From the NCBI GenBank assembly GCA_001692895.1, contig KV748190.1, forward strand, positions 459,645 through 523,644: a DNA stretch of 64,000 nt, read 5' to 3'. Position 1 is the stretch's first letter; every line of letters begins with the position of its first letter. The notes under the pieces were generated by a model, which was given only the letters and a program-made list of their open reading frames with translations, ran no database searches and was not told the DNA's origin. Origin of the DNA: Cenococcum geophilum 1.58. Taxonomy: Eukaryota > Ascomycota > Dothideomycetes > Gloniales > Gloniaceae. Shown piece after piece: positions 12,204-22,620 of this stretch. The translations under genes and the position numbers were made by a program.

Positions 12204-12801
12204 CAGCTTGTACGAGCTTCGGTTTCTCCCCCCGTGTGCGCGCAACACACACACCTAATTTCGCTACATCTGCAGCTAAAGTTAGTATGTAGAGCTAGCA
12301 GGAGGGGGTGTAGTACGTGGCCAGGGCTTGAGCACGGCCCACCTCAAATTCGGAGCTCCGAGCTCAATTTTGAAGCTATTCTGAACTCCTCTCCCCCACT
12401 AAAGGTCGTGATATCTGTTCTAGATCATGGTGTTGTAAAGCTTCTTTCTCTAATTAGTATGAGCTCTAAACGCGGGCGCATATACGCTTACTAGCGCCGG
12501 CTATAAGAAAGATTTTAATAAAGGCGTACTGCTAGTCACCTATATTTAGAGCCATATTAAGGAAGGCAACGGGGTAAAACACCAGGATCTGGAGGTATTA
12601 TTACAATTTGGTAAGGGAGAGGAGTTCAGAATAGCTTCAAAATCGAGCTCAGAGCTCCGAATTCGAGGTAGGCCGTGGCCCAAGCCCTGGCCACGTACCC
12701 TTTCCTGCTAGCTCCACATACTAATTTAGCTGCAGACGTAGCGAAATTAGGTGTGTGTTGCGCGCACATGGGGGAGGAGAAACCGAAGCTCGTACAAGCT
12801 G
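12204..12801. mobile_element. non-autonomous foldback element with ~190-bp terminal inverted repeats, TA-flanked
   Basis: The arms at 12204-12396 and about 12613-12801 are reverse complements at most positions, from CAGCTTGTACGAGCTTCGG at the outer ends to GAACTCCTCTCCC inside. They surround about 215 bp with no coding capacity. Each outer end is followed by TA (12202-12203 and 12802-12803), as expected for a Tc1/mariner-type target duplication. There is no transposase. The arms keep CpA and TpG, so the copy is not heavily RIP-mutated. It lies between the RNA polymerase and TCTP genes. Confidence 0.85.
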
Positions 12802-13240
12802 TAGACGGAAGTTGATTTATCATCTACCAACTGCACTAAGAATATCCCTTCAGCAGGTGTATTTCGTCCTACTGTTATCGATAAGAGCTGGTCAATAGAA
12901 CCAATAGGATCAAGCCTCCGTGAATTTACGCGTACTTTGATTCTGGTGTTCACGCACGGTCCACCTCTCGTAGGACGCCACCAGCGGAAGGGATAGAAAG
13001 GCTTGCTTCGTCGGGGGGCGGAGGCTCGTAGGTTATCTCTTGGTAGAATTGAGTCCTCGGGATACCCCCGAAGAAACTCACGGCTGGGTATTTGGTTGCG
13101 GTTGGGATATTGTGAAGACGGGAAGGAATCGGGTGGTATATCATGCAGTTTTAGACACTACGGCCAATATCCATTTATGCATTTAGGATGTTGAGCAAAA
13201 GAAATCAGCTATGCCCGTCGCGATGTCTAGGTCGTCCACC
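12802..13240. other. intergenic, 3' flank of TCTP
   Basis: No gene recognised. The short open frames here have no domain. The end nearest 13240 should contain the TCTP 3' UTR. Confidence 0.5.
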
Positions 13241-14086
13241 TTAAACCTTCATCTCACTCAAACCATGCTTCCACACTGTGACGTAAGGAGTAATGCCATC
13301 TTCGCGGTAGTTAAGGAGGATAACCCTGTAGAAGAATGAAATCAGTAAAACATTTAGGTAGTCACTTAGAAGGGGTATCGCAACGTACATTCCATCAGGG
13401 TCCATAGACTCGCCAATCAGGAATTCGTAGTCCTTGAAGTTTCCTACAATCTTTTTGGCGAAGGTTGAGGCACCCTTCTCGAACTCCTTGATCTCGTCAT
13501 CGCTCGCACCCTTCTCTTTCATTGCTTCTTTGACCTTCTTCATATATGCTTAAGGTAATGTCAACTTGTGCGAGAATCTCCAATAGCATTGCTCTCAACT
13601 CACTCTTGAGATGGCTGAGATATGTTTTTTTATCGAAATTAGTCTCATTAAGGCGGAAAGAGTGGACGACATCAATGACAGTTTCCGCATTATCTTCGAT
13701 GCCCTCTTCAGCTTCCTCAGCTGAAGGGTTGGCACCGATATCTGGGCACCATGCACGTTAGGCATTTGCTGGTTCAACTGTGATTATGCTAAAGGTTGCA
13801 AGAGTGTAGTAATCAAGGGAGGACGGACTGATATTCTCGTTGCCAATGGTAATCTTTTTGCAGTCGGCTTCATAAGCAACCCCGTCGATCTCCTTCAAGT
13901 TGTACGAGTCGGAGATGATCTCATCGCCGGTAATGAGATCCTGCCAAAATGCGTTAGCATATGGTATCTCACAGAAGCTTTGCGAAATAGAAAAGTTTTC
14001 GAGGCTGCGATGGCTGAAGGATGCTTGGCTTGGAGGGGCAGAGCGAAAAGGCGGGGAAGATGGGTGCATACCTTATAGATAATCAT
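13241..14086 (-). CDS. tma19: translationally controlled tumour protein (TCTP/Tma19)
   Basis: Five exons give a 169-residue protein, the usual fungal TCTP length: 14086-14072, 13940-13829, 13741-13604, 13548-13389 and 13325-13241. Exon lengths (15, 112, 138, 160, 85) sum to 510 nt and stay in frame. All introns start with GT and end with AG; the second has a CTAAC branch site. Exon 1 encodes only MIIYK. Family signatures follow: [86 protein letters not shown] and [19 protein letters not shown], ending EMKV. TCTP is an abundant cytosolic protein that associates with ribosomes and, in yeast, moves to mitochondria under stress. The one weak point is the exon 2/3 junction (donor GTCCGT), which gives NINIGANPS where many homologues have NIDIGANPS. 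The gene looks intact and is expected to be strongly expressed. Confidence 0.96.
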
Positions 14087-14334
14087 GGTGGTTGAAGGGT
14101 TAGGGAAATCAGCAAGAAATGTAAGGGAAATAAATAGAAAAGGAGCGCAATAGATCTGGGGAGATCAGACGTCTATCGACTGGAGCGGACCTTTAGGTAG
14201 TGGGCTGGCGGGGTCGAGGATTTCAATTCCGAGTCGATTCGCTGAAAGGACGCTAACTTCTTAGCCGCCCAAACGAGCCACCCAAAATTACACTAAAATC
14301 AGCCAACTTTACCTACTAATAAATTCACCACCAC

Positions 14335-14448
14335 TTAACGTGAACGATAGGGTTATGACGGTTTGGAACGTCAAAACTGCGCACAGACGAAATTTGTTAG
14401 GAACCGTCATAACTATGCTGACCGTCATAACCCTATCGCTCACGTTAA
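14335..14448. repeat. hairpin MITE-like repeat with TTAA ends
   Basis: Inverted arms of about 28 bp, TTAACGTGAACGATAGGG at the left and its near-perfect reverse complement at the right, enclose about 60 bp. Both outer ends are TTAA, a palindrome that could be a piggyBac-type target site or part of the arm. There is no coding capacity. Confidence 0.7.
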
Positions 14449-15440
14449 TAATTTATAGGTTTTAATATTAAAACTTAATTTTTAATTTTTAATTTAAATG
14501 GTTAAAATAAAATAAAAACTATACTTTAAAAGCTTATTATATTAGTAATATGGGCCATCGAAATACCAGCTAGTCTTCGGATTCAGTAGAGTCAACGTAG
14601 AGACGTCGCACATAGTGCGCGGGTGGGACCTGGTGGTTGTTAAAGACGTCGTGGGCGGTAGTGAAAAGTTTTTATATGGGATGGTAAGATCTCGAAAACC
14701 ACCACTAATGGTTACCCCTTTATAGTAGACAACTGCTATATGCTCCTATTCCGAGCCCTATGTAATCCTCGTGGATACGGCATGGATTCCAATGTCCCCC
14801 GACCCCCAATGGAAAGTATCGACGACCTCATATTAACGAGCGAACGAACGAACGAACAAATATACCCCCTAATCGCTCGCGGAGCATGCGGTTACTCGCC
14901 GTCTACCGAATACTGCTTAGCAGCCTAGATTACCCCCACGGTTAACCTTGTCTCCTCTCTACAACTAGTCACCCTAGAGAGGGCCTAGCAACTAGGGCCT
15001 AGGCATAAAAGATACCCAGAGCGCATATAATATCCCGCTCGCCTTTCGGCACATAGTAGCTACGGATAAATCCCCCTTACGCTATTAATAGGCCTTTGGG
15101 GGGGGTTAAAGGTAGGGCGTATATAGCAACGGTCTACAAGAGATAGTATATAGGGGACGTATATAGATATTGGAAACTATAAGTATATAATAATTAACAG
15201 TAAGGCCTAGCTAGGATGTAGCGAACCTTAGCTATAGATAAGCTGTAAGAAGGAAGCAGTGGTTACTTGTAACGGGCTCTCCCAAAAGGTACATATTAGA
15301 TGAGACTTAGTCAGACAGATAAGGGACGAAAGGTTTTACTAGTGTCTCAGAAGGATCATAAAGAAAGCTGGTTCTCCTCTAGAGAAGAACTAGCGATTGG
15401 TCTCTAAATAGAAGAGGTCAGAAAGCATTTGTCCTTTGAA

Positions 15441-15568
15441 CATGTGAAGTGCATTTTACCTTCGACTCTCATTCGACACTGTCGATTAGATAATTATACG
15501 TTCCCATGTGAAGTGCATTTTACCTTCGACTCTCATTCGACACTGTCGATTAGATAATTATACGTTCC
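15441..15568. repeat. exact tandem duplication of a 64-bp unit
   Basis: Copies at 15441-15504 and 15505-15568 are identical by eye. The second copy ends exactly where the copia solo LTR begins, so the last 5 bp of the unit, GTTCC, serve as the LTR's left target-site duplicate. Confidence 0.95.
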
Positions 15569-15807
15569 TGTCGACCTGAATCGGGCTTCCTTACCACCAT
15601 CGAACTACTGTCTGACGACCTAGATCGTCTGTACGAACTATGTCTTAGTTGTCTCTCAACTTATGACTAAATGTCTTATCGAATGTCTCATTACCTATTT
15701 TCTATTACCTATTTGACTCAGTTGCTTGGACCTACCTGATCTATATAGAGAGCTTCTAGAGCCATATTCAATAGACAGAGTCCTTATCCTGCATTATCCG
15801 TTTGACA
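15569..15807 (+). mobile_element. solo LTR of a Ty1/copia-type retrotransposon
   Basis: A 239-bp segment starting TGTCGACCTGAATC and ending TTTGACA is flanked by the 5-bp direct repeat GTTCC (15564-15568 and 15808-15812). It resembles the LTR at 61701-61962 over its whole length, so both belong to one family. No internal region remains, as expected after LTR-LTR recombination. It keeps many CpA/TpG sites and looks younger than the gypsy fossil. Confidence 0.9.
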
Positions 15808-16066
15808 GTTCCAGTCGGACTGGCCTCTTACATTACTAAGGAGATCTAATATCTAACGGAGGTTAGGATGTAGCTATAGGGGCCGCAGGACCGTAGCTAC
15901 GTGCGGGAATAGTAACCCGGGGTTTTTTATCCTACTGAAGTGGCTCATAGGGTTTTTCCTCCCCACAATGCTAGGGGTTTTTCCTGCAATCTTCCCCCGA
16001 GTCTCCATGGGCCGCAACTAGGAAACTAGGAACCGTATCAGACGTTAAGCAAAGAATAAATAATAA
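15808..16066 (+). repeat. fragment ending in a LINE 3' tail
   Basis: The stretch ends TCAGACGTTAAGCAAAGAAT followed by AATAATAAT. The same terminal block, TCAGACGTTAAG.AATGAATTATTATT, closes the chimeric LINE at 50840-50875 and, on the other strand, the LINE at 39713. Only the last 60 bp or so is recognisable; the 5' limit is unclear. Confidence 0.6.
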
Positions 16067-16181
16067 TCTTAGTAATATAAGTATTTATTTTTAGGATTTT
16101 ATATTTAAATATTAATAAGTAGTAGTGTGATTTTAGGTGGCTCTCTCGAGTGGCTGGTTCGTTTGGTGGCTAAGACGTTAG

Positions 16182-16554
16182 GTTTGATTAGGATAGTGCC
16201 GCCGGAAAAAGGTCGGCGGCTTCATCCGCAACCACGCCGAGTTTTTCCGTGACCACGCTGAGCCGTAAGCCTTGTCGCGCCCGTGTTTTTTGGCGAGCGT
16301 CGTCTCTTCGTCATGAGCAAGTGAGCTGTTCGCAATCACCTGTTCACCTCCACCCCTCTGCTCTCGAGCTGACTGCCTCTCTTTTAAATCTCATCGCTTT
16401 CTCCTTTACGACCATATTGTCATCTCCTACGCTCCTTTTGCCTCCGACGACCGTGTTTTCCTTTCCGCCTGATCCGCCGCTTCTCCGCCACCCCTAAAGC
16501 ATAAGATTACGCCGAGCTGATATTCAGACATTACTTGAGGCTACATTCCTCAAC
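16182..16554 (+). promoter_or_regulatory. probable SUR2 promoter and 5' UTR
   Basis: The 370 bp before the SUR2 start are markedly pyrimidine-rich (CTCC/CTTT runs, about 16330-16500), which is common just upstream of fungal start sites. No specific binding site can be assigned. An 82-residue open frame inside (16249-16497) has no domain and looks fortuitous. Confidence 0.45.
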
Positions 16555-17926
16555 ATGACGAACTCGACTATACCCTACGATCTCCCGCCGTTGCCGTCTT
16601 ATACCTTACATCCTCTTCCTCCGCTGGTTTCGTGGATACCGGACAAATACCTCACACTAGCCCTACCAATCATAGCTTACTGGGCCGTGTCTATGATATT
16701 TCACATGGTCGATGTATACGAACTCTTTCCTCAGTATAGGTTACATACGCCTGCAGAACTGCTGAAGCGCAACCACGTCTCGAGATGGGACGTCTTCCGC
16801 GACGTCATTGTGCAGCAGATTATACAGACATTGTTTGGTATCGGACTTGCTATGATTGACGAGGACGCGACATACGGAAAAGAGGACTATGATATTGCTG
16901 TGTGGGCTCAGCGAGTTCGAATTGCGCAGAGAGCGATTCCCATCGTGCTCTCAACGATTGGTCTTGATGTAGGTGCATTAGCAGCAAAATTGTCAGGATC
17001 GTATCCTACAGCTGCTGGAGCGCTCGCTGGAGGAAAATATCCCTGGCTGGTTCAATTGGTCACTACCGGAGGCCAAAAGAGAACTGTACCGAGGTTTGCG
17101 CCCTGGGAGATGCTTGTTGCGAGAGCCGTGTACTGGATGGTATTTCCAGTCCTGCAATTCCTGCTAGGAATCCTGGTCGTGGATACTTGGCAGTACTTCT
17201 TGCATCGTGCGATGCATATGAATAGATGGCTATATGGTACGTTATCATACCACTTTGTCCGTGCATGGGCCTGAGATGCTAACACGGAAACTAGTCACAT
17301 TCCACTCTCGTCATCACAGACTGTATGTGCCTTACGCGTATGGAGCTCTGTACAACCATCCCTTTGAAGGCTTCCTCCTTGACACCCTTGGTACTGGTCT
17401 TGCATACCTCGTATCTGGTATGACTGTCAGGCAATCCATGTGGTTCTTCACTTGTTCTACCATCAAGACTGTCGATGACCATTGCGGTTATTCACTTCCG
17501 TTTGATCCACTCCAGTTGATAACATCAAACAATGCTGGGTATCACGATATACACCACCAAAGTTGGGGAATCAAGAGCAACTTCTCCCAACCTTTCTTCA
17601 CATTCTGGGATCGTCTGTTGGGCACAATGTGGAAGGGAGGTGATGTATCTGCACGATACGAGAAGAGCCGTGTTCATGCACAGCAAAAGTTAGACCGGGA
17701 TAATAGCCTCGAAGTTCCTAGATCACAGTCTGACAGCATCAACTCATCTGCATCAGAGCTCGATGAGACAACGAAAAAGACGTCGGTTTCTTCTAGGAGA
17801 AGCTCGAGGAAAAAAGCAGCTGGCGCGACACAGCAATCAGGAAACCTGAAAGGCCTAAGAAACAGAGTCAATGAGAGTTTACATGGAAAAGGTGGTAATG
17901 TTTTGGGCGTTGAAAGTAGCCATTAA
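16555..17926 (+). CDS. SUR2: sphingolipid C4-hydroxylase (SUR2 type)
   Basis: This is an ER membrane di-iron enzyme of the fatty-acid hydroxylase superfamily that hydroxylates dihydrosphingosine/dihydroceramide at C4 to make phytosphingosine. Two exons, 16555-17236 and 17295-17926, are split by a 58-bp GTACGT..CTAG intron and give 437 residues in one frame. The histidine boxes are HRAMH (about residue 217), HSRHH (about 232) and HDIHHQ (about 312). Wording shared with yeast Sur2 includes VDTWQYFLHR, RLYVPYAYGALYNHP, EGFLLDTLGTG, KTVDDHCGYSLPFDP and QPFFTFWDRL. Hydrophobic spans lie near residues 32-50 and 185-210. A Ser/Lys-rich tail after about residue 365 is longer than in yeast and probably disordered. 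Nothing suggests damage. Confidence 0.96.
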
Positions 17927-18809
17927 TCAACTAGCTCCTCGACGTTATAATCTGTAGACTGCCCTCGCTTCTGATGGTAATGCAGTATCCTAATGTCTAT
18001 TACTTCATGTCTAAAATACTCTAGGGCTTTCTATTTCTCTTTCGTGTATTACCAATTACTCGGCACAAGTTGTCTGTCTTGGGGTCTAGAGAGTGGCTTG
18101 AGATGATTCTCTAGGCTACTTCTGTTGTTGTACAAAGACTGTCGCTACCTCCGGAAGGTATGGGAGGCGTTTTTGCATATTGGATCGTGACAGTCAATCC
18201 AAACTATTCTCTCCATTGCAGCTGGGACTGAAGTTGAACTGTTCGCGTTTCACAATGTTGATTGCATCTCCCAAATAACCTCTCTAACCTATTGGCATCT
18301 GTTAACGAGACTGCGGGTGAGCATAACAAAACATTGTTCAACATTTCTTTGTCTTCTCTATCTAAGCATATGTTCGCTATCAAGCCTTTCCTGTGGCCTT
18401 CAATTCCTCATAAATCAACCGCCAGTCCAAGGAATAGCAACAAAATGCCTCAATACTACTTTTAGCGAAGGCATGCACCTACACCCTTATGAACTCTCAG
18501 CATCACTCTGTTCACTTACCCCTCCCTCTATCCTCTATGCTCCAGTTTTTATTCTGCACAATCCCACTGCGCGAAAACGAGATCATCACTAGGTCTCACA
18601 ATGTATATTTCTTTTACAATGTTCTTATTTCACTACAAAAATCCTAGAGCATATATATAGCACACTCATGTTAATTTTCTTGTCCAATCCTGTATTTCCC
18701 CTGTCAACGCAAGGTTTGATTGCTCTGCTCACACTTAAACCGTAAAACTCGAGATAGATTGCCGGCCAATCTATTCCAATTCCCCTATCCAGCTCAGCAA
18801 TCCCGTACT
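17927..18809. other. intergenic between SUR2 and the next gene
   Basis: SUR2 3' flank and the upstream region of the following gene. Short frames at 18262-18592 show no domain. The frame of the next gene extends back to a Met at 18720, but that leader is not convincing. Confidence 0.5.
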
Positions 18810-20615
18810 ATGCCAACCCGACCCCCCAAACCTTCATCACTCCCAATGGCGGCCACCCGCAGCCTGTACAAACCCCCCCTCCCCCGCGCTACTTCCTACT
18901 CGCATCTCTACCTCGAGGACATCGCCGCCCTCACATCCATCCTCTCGCACCATCCACCGCCACACGTCGACCACGCCGGCGTCCAGTGCTCGTCCTACAG
19001 CAGCATCACGAAGCAGCAGATCGCGGCACTGCGCCCGCACCTGCAGTCCTCGCTCGCGCACACGCTGACAGGCGCGCTCAAACCGGCGCACGCGCCCGCG
19101 GCCCGCGGCCGTCTCGGCGAGCTGTGTCCGCAGCTGCACGGCCGGCTGAGCGCACGGCTGTGCCAGAGCGTCTTCGCGTGGGTGCGCCACGAGTTCGATA
19201 CGGGCATCCCGATGACGCTGGCGCCGCTGTGGTACCATGGCGTGCTATCAGCTGCGCAGGAGCAGCGCCTCTGGTGTTTGGAGCCTGTTGTCGAGATGTG
19301 GAAGGAGGGGTTCGATCCGGTGGCTGAGGCGGCGCTGGAGAGGGAGCCGTGCAGGGTGCTAGTTGGACCATGGACGCGGAGGAGGGTCTCGAAGTGGGGG
19401 AGGCAAGAGGATGGGTGCTTTGCGTGCATGCTTGCAAGGATTGGAGGCGATGAGAATGTTTGCTTTGCGTTGCTTACGGGGATGGTTGCACGCATGAAGA
19501 GTGAGCGCATCAAGGATGGGAAGAGCGGCAGGGTCCAGTGGGTCGAGGCGTGGCTGAAGGGCTTCCAGGGGTCGGAGAGGTTGATACAGGAGGCGTGGGC
19601 GCTCGGGAAGGAGATCAAGGAGATGAGCCGTAAGATCCGGGGCCAGATTCGCCGCGGTGAGATCTTGGATCCCAGCGTGGATCTAGCGGGGGCGAGATGT
19701 AGCAAAGTCGAACGGCCACATGCGGTTGATGTCTCTGAGCCTTGGGATCCGCATGCGGGACTGGGGCCTCGGACGTCGCCAAAGTTCCCTGGCTCTCCTA
19801 AACTAGGATCTAGCTCTCCAACAATTGATTCGTCCGATTCCTGGAACTCGTCGCCTCAACAAGTTGACGATAGGCCACGCCTCTGGAGCGTCGGTGCCTC
19901 TTCCTCCAGGACCAGTTCTAACCCTTCCCAAAACCCATATTCGTCGTCCATTTCCACCGTTAATGTGCAGCCGGCAAACCTAGCTCGGTCTAGGGATTGG
20001 GATACCAAAACAGCAAACACTGCGCCTCGAAGCAATCTCAACGCCTCGAAAGTCAGCTTGGCGGCTTCATCCATATACTCCCAACCTACAAACGCTGCAT
20101 CCACCTATACCAACCCGAGTAGCCTCGATGGGTATGCAAGGGTCAGCATAAGGGGCATCCCGTCTCTGCCACCGTTATTCGCAAGACAGGAGGTTGTGGA
20201 GAAAGCGGAGGGAAACTGGAAGGGAAAAGACAAAGCGGAAGGGCGAGCACTGGACTATGGCAACACGCAGAGCAAGGCACCGAGAGACGCGGGCTTGCAG
20301 CTCCAGCCAGCCAGAATTCCTTCTATGCGCAACCCGGGCCGAATAAACCCATTTACTCAGAATCAGCCCAGGGCACCTGAGCGCTCTGCAACACTTCGAC
20401 ACCGCTCGATATCTCCACTAATCTCTGATTCACGACCGGTAGTTTCGAGATCCGATAACGGATATGTGGATGTCAGTCCGGTAAATTCGGAGTTCGGAGA
20501 TGTAGGGGATAGGTCAAGCACGGCTATCCCATGCGCCGTTGAGGCGTACTCCAAAAGAGGCCCGTGCGCGAACACCAAAACATCAATACGCGTCTCCGCC
20601 GTAGTATCTATATAG
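18810..20615 (+). CDS. protein of unknown function with conserved-looking N-terminal domain
   Basis: An uninterrupted frame of about 601 residues from MPTRPPKPSS; an in-frame Met at 18720 would add 30 unlikely residues. I do not recognise the family. The first 280 residues look structured: a helical region (SITKQQIAALRPHLQSSLA), a Trp-rich stretch (AQEQRLWCLEPVVEMWKEG), and a Cys-containing motif QEDGCFACMLARIGGD, wording I associate with uncharacterised Pezizomycotina proteins. The C-terminal half is low-complexity (Ser/Pro/Asn) and probably disordered. The 5' half is GC-rich. The frame closes at 20615, only about 25 bp before the start of a dead piggyBac-like transposase, so the natural C-terminus may have been lost to that insertion. 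Confidence 0.75.
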   Translation: MPTRPPKPSSLPMAATRSLYKPPLPRATSYSHLYLEDIAALTSILSHHPPPHVDHAGVQCSSYSSITKQQIAALRPHLQSSLAHTLTGALKPAHAPAARGRLGELCPQLHGRLSARLCQSVFAWVRHEFDTGIPMTLAPLWYHGVLSAAQEQRLWCLEPVVEMWKEGFDPVAEAALEREPCRVLVGPWTRRRVSKWGRQEDGCFACMLARIGGDENVCFALLTGMVARMKSERIKDGKSGRVQWVEAWLKGFQGSERLIQEAWALGKEIKEMSRKIRGQIRRGEILDPSVDLAGARCSKVERPHAVDVSEPWDPHAGLGPRTSPKFPGSPKLGSSSPTIDSSDSWNSSPQQVDDRPRLWSVGASSSRTSSNPSQNPYSSSISTVNVQPANLARSRDWDTKTANTAPRSNLNASKVSLAASSIYSQPTNAASTYTNPSSLDGYARVSIRGIPSLPPLFARQEVVEKAEGNWKGKDKAEGRALDYGNTQSKAPRDAGLQLQPARIPSMRNPGRINPFTQNQPRAPERSATLRHRSISPLISDSRPVVSRSDNGYVDVSPVNSEFGDVGDRSSTAIPCAVEAYSKRGPCANTKTSIRVSAVVSI

Positions 20616-20641
20616 CTTTGTATATTAATTAAACTACCACA

Positions 20642-22620
20642 ATGGGCCGTAAACGTACTTCTAATAATGCAGACCTTGTTAAACCTAATTAATATATTGT
20701 TCCAAAGTATAAGAAAGCCAAAATTCCACCACCCGAGCCTTGGCCACTGCCTAATTTCACACTATTTCCTATTAATTCTCCGTATACCGATGGCGCACCA
20801 AATCTACCACCACACGTTGATCCTACCGATCCTCTTGCATTATTTAGGCTTATATAGACGGACGACTTACTTAAAGAGCTTGCCGCACATACGAACGAGT
20901 ATGTAAGGCTTTACCCCTACCGAGAATATAAGGATAAAAGTAGGAGGGTTATAAGGCCTTGAAAATGGAAGCCTACCTCTCTAAGGGAGCTTCTTATATT
21001 CTTGGCAGTAATAATTTATATGGGCCTATTACCAGAAAAAGACATTAAGGAATATTAGACGACCTCCCGTAAAAAGGAAGTTAACTATTTTATAGTAAGG
21101 GAGAATATAAGTAAGGATTAGTAGTAGTAGATTAATTTAAAGCTTTACGTATTAACACTAAAGCTTCCTAGTAACGAGATAAAGGAGTCTCCTTTTAATA
21201 AGATTGCTATACTTAGCAATACCCTACGTGACCGTTTTTAGCTTTATTGGAAGCCTAAAACCTACCTCGCCGTTAATGAGATAATTATTTAATTTACCGG
21301 CCAAGCTTTTGAAATAGTTAATATTCTAAGTAAACTAACACCAGAAGGCTTTAAAGTGTGGGCTGTAGCTAATTAGGGCTATATATTAGACTGGCTTTGG
21401 TATATAAAAGGTAATAAAAAGGGACCTATTAATTTGGATAAGTATTAGATAAAGGATAAGGGCTTTTCTAAGACGTAGGCGGTAGTATTGGACCTTCTGC
21501 TATAGGAGCTTAATGGCAAATAATACTTTAATAAGAATAAGCATATTGTATGGCTGGATAACCTTTTCATAAGCATTAAGCTACTTTATTAGCTTCGCGA
21601 GGAAGGAATTGGAGCTATAGGAACCGTACAAACGACTAAAATGAGACGTGAGGTAGTTAATAAATGGGAAGCCGAATAAACGGAGCCAGCTTTACACCTA
21701 AAAAAGGATCCTCCTAAGCATATTGATCGGTCGCTCGCAGATCTCAAATTAGTATATTTAGGGCAGATTAAATGGGGGAAGTTATATAGGAGGCTTTTAA
21801 AGGATGGCTCTGTTATGGAGTTTGCCTAGAAAGACGCCGATATAGTGCTTTTTATAAGTATGGTTAATTTAGGTATATTTACTATCTAAAAATAAAGCTC
21901 TGTGGATGGTGACGTCATATATTACTAGGTAGGGTTAAGGTTTAACAAACGCGATAACGTCCTGCTACTATAGCATCTGGAGCCCAATAAACGCGCAAAA
22001 TCTTTGGAAATAAGGCTATAAAGGAGCTCTTAATACTACAGTTTATTAATATATACAACCACTTTATAGGCGGCGTTAATTAAGCTAATTAACTAAGGTT
22101 ATATTATAATACACAGAGGACACACTTAAAGTCGTAAAAGTCCCTCTACTACTTCCTTCTTAATATAACTATTACTAATTGCTATAAACTCTCTACTAAG
22201 TTAGTCCCTGGCCATTGGCCTACCCGTAGTGCCTATAAAGCCTTCCGCGAAGACCTCGTCAGTGCCTTATTTAAACATAGTAAACGTCTTACTAAATTAC
22301 CCGGCCCGTCTGCTACAATGGAGGATAAGGATATTTATAAGGCTCCTGCGGAGGAACACGGGCACAAGCCTATTTAGCTATTTCCTAAGAAGCCAAGCTG
22401 TGTAGCTTGTGCTATAGGTAGAAGAGGTGCAAATAAGTAAGCAAAAATGAAGCCTCTTATGGAGCTTTTAGTGAACACAATACAGAAACCTCGCGGTAGC
22501 AAGGAATGGGTAAGACGATGTTGTCCTCCAAGGACCAAATTCGGCTGTGCTCTATACAATATACCCCTCTGCAAAGAAGGACCTTGCTGGCAGGAATACC
22601 TTAGCCTAATTAGGATATAA
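20642..22620 (+). mobile_element. piggyBac-like DNA transposon, RIP-inactivated transposase
   Basis: From MGRKRTSNNADLVKP a single frame can be followed for about 650 codons through more than 25 stops, nearly all TAG. It matches the DDE_Tnp_1_7 (piggyBac-type) transposase: SLRELLIFLAVIIYMGLLP, YFIVRENISKD, FNKIAILSNTLRDRF, GFKVWAVAN.GYILDW, HIVWLDNLFIS and GIGAIGTVQTTKMRREVV. A C-terminal Cys-rich block follows, TKFGCALYNIPLCKEGPCW. Many stops sit where Trp or Gln is expected, consistent with C-to-T change at CpA on either strand (RIP). TTAA occurs on both sides (20627-20634 and about 22671), but true ends were not proven. The element abuts the 3' end of the upstream gene. Confidence 0.85.

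Larger units (their letters stand above)
14256..16178. mobile_element. composite TIR-bounded repeat (about 1.9 kb), TA-flanked
   Basis: The ends are imperfect inverted repeats. The left end reads ACTTCTTAGCCGCCCAAACG and the right end, reverse-complemented, ACGTCTTAGCCACCAAACG, and both continue through a CCACC.AAAAT.ACACTA stretch. The left arm lacks about 13 bp that the right has. TA lies on each side (14254-14255 and 16179-16180). The interior is AT-rich and holds other repeats: a hairpin element (14335-14448), a 64-bp tandem duplication, a copia solo LTR and a LINE tail. It may be one non-autonomous DNA element used as a landing pad, or two repeats that share end sequences. No transposase frame remains. 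Confidence 0.55.

Noticed and set aside
14820-14860. (CGAA)n run as a possible regulatory repeat
   Set aside because: Only about four units within a decayed repeat region; nothing links it to a gene.
18837-19705. Minus-strand frames up to 236 codons opposite the unknown-function gene
   Set aside because: Mirror frames of a GC-rich coding region; the plus frame has better amino-acid composition and length.
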